Positions 44,067 through 52,779 of a stretch of 64,000 nt of DNA are shown here, piece after piece (positions within the stretch are counted from its first letter, which is position 1; each line of letters opens with the position of its first letter). The notes below the pieces were generated by a model. That model did no database searches and had not been told where the DNA came from. It was given only the letters and a program-made list of their open reading frames with translations. The DNA is from Nitratireductor soli. Lineage in GTDB: Bacteria; Pseudomonadota; Alphaproteobacteria; Rhizobiales; Rhizobiaceae. The stretch covers positions 186,001 through 250,000 of the forward strand of contig NZ_LFVY01000005.1 of NCBI RefSeq assembly GCF_001050155.1, in the 5' to 3' direction. The translations under genes were made by a program, and so were the position numbers.

Positions 44067-44825
44067 TCAGTGCGCCATGCCGCCATCGACCATCATCGAC
44101 TTGGCGGTCACGTAGCGCGATTCCTCCGAAGCAAGAAAGACATACATCGGCGCCACCTCTTCCGGCGTTCCCTGACGCCCCAGCGGAACGATGCGCCGGA
44201 CGATTTCCGCATGCGCCTCGACGCCGCCCATCAGGGCGATGGCCGGATCGTTGAACGGCGTGTCGATCCAGCCGGGAAGCACGGCGTTGACGCGAATGTT
44301 GTCCGGCGCGAGTTCCTGGGCAAGGGCGACCGTGAAGGCGATCACCGCGCCCTTGGCCGCCGCATAGGAGACCATGCCCGCCGCGCCCCTCAGGCCGGCG
44401 AGCGAGGACGTCGTTATGATGCTGCCGCCGCCGGCGCGGCGGATCGCCGGGCCGGCATGTTTGGCGGCAAAGAAGGTGCCGCGCGCATTGACGGCAAAGA
44501 TCGCGTCCCAGGTGGCGGCATCGAAGGCCTCGATCGGCCCGGTCCGCTGCAGCCCGGCAAAAAAGGCGAGCGTGTCGAGGCCGCCAAGCGCCTCCTCTGC
44601 CTTGTCGACGACGGCCTTGACGCTCGCCTCGTCGCGTACGTCGCAGGCCAGCGCGATCGCCGCGCCGCCGGCTTCACGGCATCTTTCCGCCGCCTCGTTC
44701 GCCGCTTCCACATTGATGTCGGCGATCACCAGCTTGGCGCCGTTCCCGGCGAAGGCGATGGCGGCGGCGCGGCCGATGCCCGTCGCCGCGCCGATCATCA
44801 GGGCCCGTTTTCCGGCAAGTCTCAT
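44067..44825 (-). CDS. Short-chain dehydrogenase/reductase (SDR)
   Basis: An NAD(P)-dependent oxidoreductase of 252 residues. The dinucleotide loop is GAATGIGRAAAIAF (about residues 12-25); the active-site Ser lies in IITTSSLAGLRG and the Tyr-Lys pair in YAAAKGAVIAFT (about 150-161). The NNAG motif is replaced by FFAGLQR. The acidic residue after strand 2 (VIADIN) suggests NAD preference. It overlaps the M20 amidohydrolase gene by four bases and is last in the importer operon, so it probably oxidises or reduces a product of the imported compound. Confidence 0.9.
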   Translation of the reverse strand: MRLAGKRALMIGAATGIGRAAAIAFAGNGAKLVIADINVEAANEAAERCREAGGAAIALACDVRDEASVKAVVDKAEEALGGLDTLAFFAGLQRTGPIEAFDAATWDAIFAVNARGTFFAAKHAGPAIRRAGGGSIITTSSLAGLRGAAGMVSYAAAKGAVIAFTVALAQELAPDNIRVNAVLPGWIDTPFNDPAIALMGGVEAHAEIVRRIVPLGRQGTPEEVAPMYVFLASEESRYVTAKSMMVDGGMAH

Positions 44826-46045
44826 TGGTCGTCTCCCTGCGATGAACTTACTGCTTGAATTCGTGTTGCGTCGGCTTGACCGAGCGCGGCGCGCGCCACC
44901 TCGATCCAGTAGCGCGCGCCGATGGGAATGAGGTCGTCGTTGAAATCGAAAGCCGGATTGTGAAGCGCCGTCTCCCGGCCATTGCCGATCCAGGCATAGG
45001 CGCCCGGCCGGGCCTGCAGCATGAAGGCGAAATCCTCCGACGCCGTGCTGGGCGCAAACTGCCCGACCAGTGGAGGCGCGTCCGGCATCAGCCGCGCCGC
45101 CCGTGCCATCACGCGGCTCGCGGCGGCGTCGTTCCTGGTCACCGGATAGGCCGGCCAGACGTCGAAATCGATCGCCACATCGTGGCTGCGCGCCACGCCG
45201 GCGGCGGTTTCGCGCATGCGATGCTGCGCCGTCGCGCCGGTCTCTGCGTCGAAATAGCGAAGCGTGCCGCGCAGTTCCACATGGTCCGGCAAGGCGTTCA
45301 GCGATTCCCCGCCGTGGATTTGCGTCAGGGAAAGCACCAGGGCCCGGCTCGGGTCAGTCACCCGGCTGACGATCGTCTGCAGGCTGCCGACAAGCGCGCC
45401 GGCGGCGACGATCGCATCCGTGCCCAGATGCGGCATGGCGGCGTGGACGCCGCGCGCATGCACATGAAACGAAAAGAGGTCCATCGCCGCCATCATCGGC
45501 CCCGGCTGCACCGCCACCTGCCCGAGCGGCAGGCCGGGCCAGTTGTGCAGGCCGAAGATGCGGTCCACCGGAAAGGTTTCGAACAGGCCCTCCTCGACCA
45601 TGCGCCGGCCACCGCCGGCCGCCTCCTCGGCCGGCTGGAAGACGAAATGCACCGTTCCGCCGATATCGGCCTGCCCGGACAGATAGTCGGCGGCGGCCAG
45701 CAGCATGGTCATGTGCCCGTCATGCCCGCAGGCATGCGACGTGCCCGCATTGACCGAACGGTACGCCATGACGCCCGTCTCGCTGATCGGCAGCGCATCC
45801 ATGTCGGCGCGCAGGCCGATCGCCGGTCCTGGCGACCTGCCCTTCAAGGTCGCGACCACGCCCGTACCGGCCAGTCCGTGCGCCACCTCCAGCCCCATCG
45901 CCGAAAGACGCTCGACGAGAAAGGCCGATGTCTCGTGCTCGTTGAAGGCGGTCTCGGGATGCTTGTGCAGATGCCGGCGCCACTCCCGGTGGACCGGAAG
46001 CCGCTCTCTGAGGAAATCCGCTGGATCGGGGGCCTTGCTGGTCAT
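44822..46045 (-). CDS. M20 family amidohydrolase (hippurate hydrolase / aminoacylase-like)
   Basis: A metal-dependent amidase of 407 residues. Di-metal site motifs are present: SHACGHDGHMTMLL (about residues 102-115), FVFQPAEEAAGG (about 134-145, with the catalytic Glu) and HNWPGLPLG; LRADMDALPISETG (about 73-86) is typical of the hippurate/IAA-amino acid hydrolase group. It likely removes an acyl group from an N-acyl amino acid or peptide-like compound brought in by the adjacent ABC importer. I start it at the ATG at 46045, since the upstream ABC gene ends at 46063. Confidence 0.92.
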   Translation of the reverse strand: MTSKAPDPADFLRERLPVHREWRRHLHKHPETAFNEHETSAFLVERLSAMGLEVAHGLAGTGVVATLKGRSPGPAIGLRADMDALPISETGVMAYRSVNAGTSHACGHDGHMTMLLAAADYLSGQADIGGTVHFVFQPAEEAAGGGRRMVEEGLFETFPVDRIFGLHNWPGLPLGQVAVQPGPMMAAMDLFSFHVHARGVHAAMPHLGTDAIVAAGALVGSLQTIVSRVTDPSRALVLSLTQIHGGESLNALPDHVELRGTLRYFDAETGATAQHRMRETAAGVARSHDVAIDFDVWPAYPVTRNDAAASRVMARAARLMPDAPPLVGQFAPSTASEDFAFMLQARPGAYAWIGNGRETALHNPAFDFNDDLIPIGARYWIEVARAALGQADATRIQAVSSSQGDDQ

Positions 46046-46062
46046 GGTTGGCTGGCTTCGTG

Positions 46063-47931
46063 TCAGTTGGCTGGCGGGATCGGATGCCCGCCTGCGGCGA
46101 TGAGCGGCGCAGCCTGAGGCAATTGGCCGTCGGCGAGATGGCACGCGGCTGCCGCTCCCGCTCCGTCGAACACGAGCGCCGGGTCTTCCCGCGCGCAGCG
46201 GTCGAAGGCGAACGGGCAGCGGCTGCGGAACGAACAGCCCTGCGGGATGTGGATCGGGTCCGGCGGTTCGCCCTCCAGCAGATAGGTCTCCGGCAGGAAG
46301 GGTTTCGGCTCCACCGTCAGCACCGAACTCAGCAGCGCCCGCGTATAGGGATGGCGCGGGTTCTCGAAGATCGCCGCATTGTCGGCAAGCTCGACGATGC
46401 GGCCGAGATACATGACGCCGATGCGGGCGCAGACCCGGCGCACCATGGCGAGATCGTGCGAGATGTAGAGATAGGTGATGCCATGCTTTTGTTGCAGCGT
46501 CTCGAACAGGGCAAGCAGACGCGCCTGCTCCACCTGATCGAGCGCCGACAGCGTTTCGTCGAGGATCATCAGGCTCGGCTCCAGCGCCAGCGCGCGGGCA
46601 ATGTTGACGCGCTGGCGCTGGCCGGCGCTCAGGCCCACCGGCAGGCTGTCATAAAGATCGGCCGGCAGGCCGACCTCGGCCATCACGTCGCGCACCCGGG
46701 CTTTTAGCGCGGCGCCACTGGCCAGCCCGTGGATGCGCAGCGGTTCCTCGATTGTGCGGCCGATCGAGGCGTGGGCTGCGATCGCATTGTAGGGATCCTG
46801 CAGGAGGAGCTGGAAGCGGCGGCGCATCTCCAGCAGCGGCTTGCCGCGCAGGCCGGCAATGTCCTGCCCCCCGACCCTGATCGCCCCCTTGTCGGGTGGC
46901 TCGATCGACGACAGAAGGCGCGAAAGCGTCGACTTGCCGCAACCGGATTCGCCGATCAGGCCAAAGCTCTCGCCACGCCGCACGTCGAAGCTGACGCCGC
47001 GCACCGCGCGCACCCGGTTTTCGCCGAAAAGCGTGGTCCGGTCGGGTACGACATAGGTTCGCTCGACATCGCGAACCTCCAGAACGACATCGGCCGCATG
47101 GCTGGCCGCCGGCGTTTGCGCCCCGGTCCACAGGCGCGGAACTTTCTCGATCAGCGCGCGCGTGTAGGCGTGCTCGGGCGCACGGGTCAGCGCCCCGGCC
47201 GGCTGCCGCTCGACGATGCGGCCGGCATTGATGACCAGCACGTCGTCGGCAATGTCCGACACCACGCCGAGCGCCGACGAAATGAAGACGACGGCGGTTT
47301 CGAAGTCGTTCTGCAGATCGCGCAGGAGCCGGATGATCTGTGCGGCGACCGTCACGTCGAGGGGCTGGGTGATGTTGTCGGCGACAAGCAGCTTGGGATT
47401 GGAGACCAGCGCATCGACGATCATCGCGCGCTGCATCATGCCGCCGGAAAACTGAAACGGATATTCGTCGAAACGCCGGCCCGCCGAAGGAATACGGACG
47501 GCGTCGAGCGTTTCGATCACCCGGCGGCGCGCGGCGGCGCGGGCGATCCCCGGCTCCACTTCCATCAGCTTCTCGACGATCTGGCGGCCGACCGGGACGG
47601 TCGGGTCGAGCGCCACCGTCGGGTTCGCGCCGATATAGGCGATCTCCCGCCCCCTGAGCTTGGCCATCTCCGTTTCGGGAAGGGCCAGAAGGTCCCGCCC
47701 GCCATAGAAGATGTGCCCCGAAGCGATGTTCAGCGGCGCCTGGACCCAGTTGACGAGCGCGTTTGACAGCACCGTCTTTCCAGAGCCGCTCTCGCCGATG
47801 ATGCCGAGCACCGAGCGCGGCGCTACATCGAAGCTGATGTCCGACAGAACCGGGCGGGTGCCCCCCTGTCCCCCGCGCCCGGCGAGCGTGACCGAAAGAT
47901 TGTCGACCCTGACGAGCGGTTCAGCGGCCAT
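46063..47931 (-). CDS. Dipeptide/oligopeptide-type ABC transporter, fused double ATPase (DppD-DppF)
   Basis: A 622-residue cytoplasmic protein with two ABC domains. Domain 1 (about 5-260) has Walker A GESGSGKT (46-53) and signature FSGGMMQ, but its Walker B reads LLVADN with Asn 186 in place of the catalytic Glu, the switch reads ISSA (Ser 219 for His) and the Q-loop has Ala 102 for Gln. Domain 2 (about 285-540) is intact: GESGCGKST, LSAGQRQR, LDETLSALD, ISHDL. It ends with the oligopeptide-type CSFRSRCPFAFDRC segment. The start overlaps the permease stop (ATGA). The importer probably has one degenerate ATP site. Confidence 0.93.
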   Translation of the reverse strand: MAAEPLVRVDNLSVTLAGRGGQGGTRPVLSDISFDVAPRSVLGIIGESGSGKTVLSNALVNWVQAPLNIASGHIFYGGRDLLALPETEMAKLRGREIAYIGANPTVALDPTVPVGRQIVEKLMEVEPGIARAAARRRVIETLDAVRIPSAGRRFDEYPFQFSGGMMQRAMIVDALVSNPKLLVADNITQPLDVTVAAQIIRLLRDLQNDFETAVVFISSALGVVSDIADDVLVINAGRIVERQPAGALTRAPEHAYTRALIEKVPRLWTGAQTPAASHAADVVLEVRDVERTYVVPDRTTLFGENRVRAVRGVSFDVRRGESFGLIGESGCGKSTLSRLLSSIEPPDKGAIRVGGQDIAGLRGKPLLEMRRRFQLLLQDPYNAIAAHASIGRTIEEPLRIHGLASGAALKARVRDVMAEVGLPADLYDSLPVGLSAGQRQRVNIARALALEPSLMILDETLSALDQVEQARLLALFETLQQKHGITYLYISHDLAMVRRVCARIGVMYLGRIVELADNAAIFENPRHPYTRALLSSVLTVEPKPFLPETYLLEGEPPDPIHIPQGCSFRSRCPFAFDRCAREDPALVFDGAGAAAACHLADGQLPQAAPLIAAGGHPIPPAN

Positions 47932-48830
47932 CACAGTTTTCCCTGCAGCACGAGGTTGCGCGAGCGCTCGAGCACGCCGCCCATCAGGTTGAGGCTGGTC
48001 AATGCCAGCGCCAGGAGGCAGCCGGGCACGATGGTGATCCACCAGGCATTGAGGAGATACTGCGTTCCCGCCGAGATGATCGTGCCGAAGGTCGGCGTCG
48101 GCGGCTGGATGCCGATGCCGATGAAGCCGAAGATCGCCTCGAAGATCATCATGCGGGCGATGTCGAGCACGGCGACGAAGGCGATCGACGGCAGGATCGA
48201 CGGCGCGATGTGCAGCGCCATGATGCGCAGGTCCGAGGCGCCGAGAATTTTCGCCGCCCGCACATATTCCTTCTGCCGTTCGGCAAGCGTCACGCTGCGG
48301 GCGACGCGCGCATAGGTCGGCCAGCCGGCAAGCACCAGCACCAGGATGACGGTCACGGCCGTGGGACGCGACATGCCCAGAATGGTGATCGCCAGGATGA
48401 TCACCGGGATCGACATCTGGACATCGGTGATGCGCATCAGCACCACATCCACCCAGCCGCCGCGATAACCGGAATAGATGCCGATCGCGCAGCCGATGAC
48501 GAAGATCAGCAGAACGCTGACCACGCCGATGGCCAAGGCGTTGCGCAGGCCGATCAGCGAGCGCAGGAGAAGGTCGCGGCCAAGCTGATCGGTGCCGAGC
48601 AGATAGGGAAAGCGGCCGCCCTCCATGAAGACCGGCGGCAGGAAGCGGTCGGCAACGGTGATCTTCGTCGCCGAGGCGTCGATGACCAGCGGCGCAAGAA
48701 GGGTCATCAGCGCCAGCGCCAGGAAGATGCAGACGGCGATCTTCATTTCCGTCGACGACCAGGCGCCGGCGACGATGCGCGCGGTGACGCCGCGGTTCTT
48801 CGGGCGGGCTGTAAGTGCGATGTCGCTCAT
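47931..48830 (-). CDS. Dipeptide/oligopeptide-type ABC permease (DppC-like)
   Basis: An inner-membrane subunit of 299 residues with about six helices, starting MSDIALTARPKNRGV. It has the type I importer EAA-loop segment YVRAAKILGASDLRIMALHI (about residues 190-209) that contacts the ATPase, and the preceding LGTDQLGRDLLLRSLIG (about 78-94) typical of DppC/OppC. It lies 13 bases after the DppB-like gene and overlaps the ATPase by one codon boundary. Confidence 0.93.
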   Translation of the reverse strand: MSDIALTARPKNRGVTARIVAGAWSSTEMKIAVCIFLALALMTLLAPLVIDASATKITVADRFLPPVFMEGGRFPYLLGTDQLGRDLLLRSLIGLRNALAIGVVSVLLIFVIGCAIGIYSGYRGGWVDVVLMRITDVQMSIPVIILAITILGMSRPTAVTVILVLVLAGWPTYARVARSVTLAERQKEYVRAAKILGASDLRIMALHIAPSILPSIAFVAVLDIARMMIFEAIFGFIGIGIQPPTPTFGTIISAGTQYLLNAWWITIVPGCLLALALTSLNLMGGVLERSRNLVLQGKL

Positions 48831-48843
48831 GCTCGTGCCCGCC

Positions 48844-49830
48844 TCAAAACTTCAAGCGCCGGTCGATCGTCGTCGATGCGAAATCGACGAGGATGTTGAT
48901 CAGGACAAGAACGGCGCTCGCCAGGATGGCCACCGCCTGGATGATGGGAAAATCGCGCTGGAAGACGGCGTTGATCGTCAACAGGCCGATGCCCGGGAAA
49001 CTGAAGATGTACTCGACGACGAACAGCCCGCCGAGCAGCATGCCGATCATCTGCGCGCCGAAGACGTTCAGCAGCGGGACGGCGGCGTTGCGCAGGACGT
49101 GGCGGTAGATCATGCGGTTGCGGCCGATGCCGCGCACCTGGCCGATGTCGAAATAGGCTTCCTGGACGTTGGAGGCGATCGACACGGCGATGGCGCGGAT
49201 CAGGACCGGCGACATCTCCACGGCGACGACGATCGCCGGGATGATCGCATAGGCGAAATTGCGATAGCCGATGGCCGGCAGCAATCCGCTCTTGGCCGAC
49301 AGGAGATAGATCAGGACCACGCCGACCCAGATGTTGGGCAGCGAAACGAACAGGGACGAGACGTAGAGGCCGAGCTTCTGCTGCCATCGCCCGGCATTGA
49401 GACCCGCCGCAAGGCCGATCGGGACGGCGATCAGGAACGAGAAAACGAGGCCGAGCCCGGCGAGCAGCAAGGTGTAGGGCAGCGCGGTGGCGATCAGGCC
49501 CATCACCGGCGCGCGGTCGGCCATGTCCATGGCGCCGTCCTGCGAGCCGCCGCTGGCGCCGCCCTGCTTGCCGCGGATGAAGGAGCGGCCGAAATCCCCT
49601 TGCGCCACATCGAGCACGAAACGGCCGAACTGCACGGGAATCGGATCGCGCAGGCCAAGCTTCTGCGCGGTCTCCTCCATGGCCGTGGCTGTCGCCATGG
49701 GCCCCAGAATGATGCGGATGGGATCGCCCGGCGCAACGCGCAGAAGCGTGAAGATCACGAATGCGACGAGGAGCACGATGAGCAGTCCCTGGCTCAAGCG
49801 CCGCAAGAAGAACTCGATTGCAAATGCCAT
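48844..49830 (-). CDS. Dipeptide/oligopeptide-type ABC permease (DppB-like)
   Basis: An inner-membrane subunit of 328 residues. It begins AFAIEFFLRRLSQGLLIVLL and has the DppB features VAPGDPIRIILGP (about residues 32-44) and the EAA loop DIGQVRGIGRNRMIYRHVL (about 225-245), followed by GIMLGGLFVVEY-like MLLGGLFVVEYIFSFPGIG. It pairs with the DppC-like subunit as a heterodimer. It lies 95 bases after the binding-protein gene. Confidence 0.93.
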   Translation of the reverse strand: MAFAIEFFLRRLSQGLLIVLLVAFVIFTLLRVAPGDPIRIILGPMATATAMEETAQKLGLRDPIPVQFGRFVLDVAQGDFGRSFIRGKQGGASGGSQDGAMDMADRAPVMGLIATALPYTLLLAGLGLVFSFLIAVPIGLAAGLNAGRWQQKLGLYVSSLFVSLPNIWVGVVLIYLLSAKSGLLPAIGYRNFAYAIIPAIVVAVEMSPVLIRAIAVSIASNVQEAYFDIGQVRGIGRNRMIYRHVLRNAAVPLLNVFGAQMIGMLLGGLFVVEYIFSFPGIGLLTINAVFQRDFPIIQAVAILASAVLVLINILVDFASTTIDRRLKF

Positions 49831-49925
49831 TCAGAATGTCCCGGTCGAGGCTTGCCGATGCCCTGACGGCTGAAGGAAGGATGCCGGATTGCCCGGCATC
49901 CCCGCAAAATCCGATCAGGCCGGGC

Positions 49926-51491
49926 TCAGACGAATCTGGCCTGGGTCAGGTCGATCGGCCCGTTCGGGAAGAAGAACACGCCATCGAGCTTGTCGGTCAT
50001 GGCGCGCAGGAAGACCGAGGAGAAGAGCGAGATGCTCGGCGCCTTGGCGGCGATCAGCGGCAGCGTCTCCGTCTGCAGGATCGTCAGGCGTTCCTCCGTC
50101 GTCGTCGCGCCGCGTTCCTTGTCGAGCGACGCGTCGATCTCGGCATCGCTGATGCCGTTGACCAGGGCGAACTGCGAATAATAGTTCGGCCGCAGGACGA
50201 GGTCGGGCTCGGGCGAGCCGGTGATCCAGCCGACATCGATGATGTGCCCCGGCCCCTGTCCGTCGGCGCGCCGGTACAATTGCTCTTCCCAGGCGGCCGG
50301 TTCGAGCGTCGTCAGCTTGATCGGGAACCCCTGCTCCTGCAGCATCGCGGCGATCAACTCGCCATATTCGCGGGTTTTCGGATAGAAGCCGACCGAGGTG
50401 ATGTACTCGATCTCCGGCAGGCCCTGGCCGTTGGGATATCCCGCTTCGGCGAGCAGCGCCTGGGCCTTCGCCGGATCGTATTCGGGATAGCCCGCCACAT
50501 CGGTGAAACCGAATTTCACCGGCGAGATATGGCAATTGGAGGCCTGGCCGGCCTCGCCGACCACTTCCAGCACCTGCGACCGGTCGATCGCGTGACAGAC
50601 GGCGAGCCTGACGCGCACATCGTCGAAGGGCGGCTTGTTGCAGCGGAAGTGAAGATACTTGTTCTCGCTGGAAAGGGAGCGGTCGGTCTTGATGCCGGCC
50701 TCATTCGACAGCGACACGTACTGCTCGGGTTCCAGACGCTCGGTCAGATGGTACTGGCCATTGAGCAAGCCGAGAACCCGCGTGTTGGCGTCCGGCACAT
50801 AGGCCCAGACGAGATTGTCGATGGCCGGCTTGCCGCCATGATAATTCTCGAACGCCTGAAAATTGATCTGGTCGCCATTGGTGCTGACATATTGATACGC
50901 GCCAGTGCCGTTCGGCCGCTGCTTCAGCGTCTCGGGATTGGCCACATCGTCGGCCGAAAGGATCGGCAGGAAGCTGACGACATACCAGAAATTGAGCGCC
51001 GGATAGCCGTATTTGGCGGTGTTGAGACGCACGGTGTGGTCGTCGACCACCTCCACGTCGACGCGGCCGGGATACCAGGCGGATGCCGGGCGCGACGGGT
51101 CGGAGGCGTATTCGTACGTCGCCTTCACATCCCTGGCGGTGAACGGCTTGCCGTCGTGAAACGTCACGCCCTCGCGCAGCTTGTATTCGAGCGTATGCTC
51201 GTCGAGCTGGCTCCAGCTCACGGCGAGGTCGGGCAGGATCTCGCCCGGATTGTCCGGCGTCATCGGGCAGCGCGTCAGGCGGCCGAAGACGAAACCTTCC
51301 GCCGTGATCTGCGGGGCGACCGTGTGCGAACTCGGATCCCAACTGCCGGTGACCGTGCCGGCGGCGGCAAAGATCAGTGTGTTGCTGGCCTGGGCAAAGG
51401 CCTTGTTGAACAGGGCCGACGTGCCGATCGCGCCGGCAATGCCGACCGCCGTCGAGCCTGCGAGAAATTTGCGCCTGGTCGTCTTCATCAT
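49926..51491 (-). CDS. Periplasmic solute-binding protein of the peptide ABC family (SBP family 5)
   Basis: A 521-residue receptor with a twin-arginine-like signal (MMKTTRRKFLAGSTAVGIAG). The family 5 fold is indicated by SWDPSSHTVAP, LREGVTFHDGKPFTARDVKA (about residues 115-135), RLAVCHAIDRSQVLEV (about 310) and YPEYDPAKAQALLAEAGYP (about 350). These proteins bind peptides, but many bind opines, nickel complexes or glutathione. The M20 amidohydrolase and SDR in the operon suggest an N-acylated or amide compound. First gene of the operon; the ATG at 51491 follows GGAGGGAACCAC. Confidence 0.93.
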   Translation of the reverse strand: MMKTTRRKFLAGSTAVGIAGAIGTSALFNKAFAQASNTLIFAAAGTVTGSWDPSSHTVAPQITAEGFVFGRLTRCPMTPDNPGEILPDLAVSWSQLDEHTLEYKLREGVTFHDGKPFTARDVKATYEYASDPSRPASAWYPGRVDVEVVDDHTVRLNTAKYGYPALNFWYVVSFLPILSADDVANPETLKQRPNGTGAYQYVSTNGDQINFQAFENYHGGKPAIDNLVWAYVPDANTRVLGLLNGQYHLTERLEPEQYVSLSNEAGIKTDRSLSSENKYLHFRCNKPPFDDVRVRLAVCHAIDRSQVLEVVGEAGQASNCHISPVKFGFTDVAGYPEYDPAKAQALLAEAGYPNGQGLPEIEYITSVGFYPKTREYGELIAAMLQEQGFPIKLTTLEPAAWEEQLYRRADGQGPGHIIDVGWITGSPEPDLVLRPNYYSQFALVNGISDAEIDASLDKERGATTTEERLTILQTETLPLIAAKAPSISLFSSVFLRAMTDKLDGVFFFPNGPIDLTQARFV

Positions 51492-51643
51492 GTGGTTCCC
51501 TCCGCTTGGCGATGAATGAAATCCGATCGCATCCCTGAGGGACTGCGCCGAGCAGCGGTTCCGGTCTCCGACCGGCCGATCGCCCACGCACCCCTCCCCC
51601 AAAAGCTCCCGCGGCATCCTCTTTGCCGGCGGGCACGACGGGG

Positions 51644-51697
51644 ATGCTAAACAAGGATGGAGTCTCTTTCAAGTTACTTGAATGAGTTTCAATGAAA
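51644..51697 (-). promoter_or_regulatory. Promoter of the peptide importer operon with overlapping palindromic operator
   Basis: On the minus strand, -35 TTGAAA (51667-51672), a 17-base spacer and -10 TAGCAT (51644-51649) make a good sigma-70 promoter about 150 bases before the binding-protein start. A perfect palindrome TTCAAGTTACTTGAA (51668-51682) overlaps the -35 box, and a second one, TTTCAATGAAA, lies at 51687-51697. This layout fits repression, most plausibly by the XRE-cupin protein at 43329-43934. The rest of the 318-base gap from 51492 to 51809 shows nothing further. Confidence 0.65.
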
Positions 51698-51809
51698 TTT
51701 CTTCAGGACGGCAGACGCGCGCAATCACCACCTCCAGCCGAATTGTGCGTTTCGGCGGGAGGCGACGTCGGGATCGGTGGAAACGTGCCTGGAGCGCCGG
51801 CGGCTGCGG

Positions 51810-52748
51810 TCAGCCAACCAGGCCGGGCGGCGTCCGGCCGGCGAAATGCGCCGCCAGATTGGCCAGGACCAGGTCGCAGATCGCCATGCGCGTCTCGACC
51901 GTCGTGCTGGCGATGTGCGGTTCGACGATCACATTGTCCATGGCCAGCAGCGCCTCGGGCACGTTCGGCTCGTCGGCGAAGACGTCGAGTGCGGCGGCCT
52001 TGATGGCGCCCGTCTCCAGCGCGGTCACGAGCGCCTTCTCGTCGATCACCGAGGCGCGCGCGATGTTGACCAGCATGCCTTCGGGGCCGAGCGCGGCCAG
52101 CACCTCACGATTGACGATGCCGGCGGTCTGCGGCCCGCCCGGACAGGTAAGAATGAGGAAATCGACCTGGGCGGCGAGCGCGGCCAGATCCGGCACATGG
52201 GTCCAGGCGCTCACCGGTTTGGCGCGCGGACCGTTGTAGCGGATGTCCATCCCGAAGGCTTGCGCGCGGCGGGCGACGGCCGAGCCGATGCGGCCGAGGC
52301 CGACAATGCCGAGTTTCTTGCCATGCACGCGGGTCGAGTTGGCGAGCAGGCCGGCGGGCCATTTGCCGGCCCGCACATAGCGGTCGCCCTCGACGATGCG
52401 GCGCGCCAGCGCCAGGAGCAGGCCGATGCCGTAATCGGCCGTGTCCTCGGTCAAAACGCCGGGCGTGTTGGCGACACGGACCGCTCTGTCCCGCGCCGCC
52501 GCCAGGTCGACCGCGTCGGTGCCGACGCCGAACACGGCGATGATCTCCAGCCCCGGCAGGGCGGCCATCAGCGCCTCATCGGCGCCGATGACGCTGCGCG
52601 TGACGACGCCGCGCACGCCCTTGCCGATCGCGGCGAGGAAGGCCGGCTTGTCCGCGGCCTCCCACAGCCGGTGAACGCGGTAGACGGCTTCGAGATCGGC
52701 TTGCAGGCGCGGCTCGACCGGCGCGGTGAGCAGGATTTCAGGCTTCAT
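51810..52748 (-). CDS. D-isomer-specific 2-hydroxyacid dehydrogenase (hydroxypyruvate/glyoxylate reductase-like)
   Basis: An NAD(P)H oxidoreductase of 312 residues with the two-domain D-2-hydroxyacid dehydrogenase fold. The nucleotide loop GLGRIGSAVARRAQAFGM (about residues 151-168), NIARASVIDEKALV (about 229-242, with the catalytic Arg) and the acid-His pair in DVFADEPNVPEALLAMDNVIVEPHIAS (cut as DVFADEPNVP and VIVEPHIAS, about 256-284) are present. Likely substrates are hydroxypyruvate, glyoxylate or a 2-keto sugar acid. It heads the leftward end of a dehydrogenase-lactonase-LysR group. Confidence 0.92.
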   Translation of the reverse strand: MKPEILLTAPVEPRLQADLEAVYRVHRLWEAADKPAFLAAIGKGVRGVVTRSVIGADEALMAALPGLEIIAVFGVGTDAVDLAAARDRAVRVANTPGVLTEDTADYGIGLLLALARRIVEGDRYVRAGKWPAGLLANSTRVHGKKLGIVGLGRIGSAVARRAQAFGMDIRYNGPRAKPVSAWTHVPDLAALAAQVDFLILTCPGGPQTAGIVNREVLAALGPEGMLVNIARASVIDEKALVTALETGAIKAAALDVFADEPNVPEALLAMDNVIVEPHIASTTVETRMAICDLVLANLAAHFAGRTPPGLVG

Positions 52749-52779
52749 TGCACATTCCGTTCGGTACTTCCGTGGGATT

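Noticed and set aside
38370-44800. Far attachment site of the dusA-linked island (a second copy of the dusA 5' end)
   Set aside because: I looked for the sequence encoding the APMIDWTD region on both strands and found only the one in dusA, so no right border can be placed; similar short GCCGATCATC strings in SDR genes are coincidental coding sequence.
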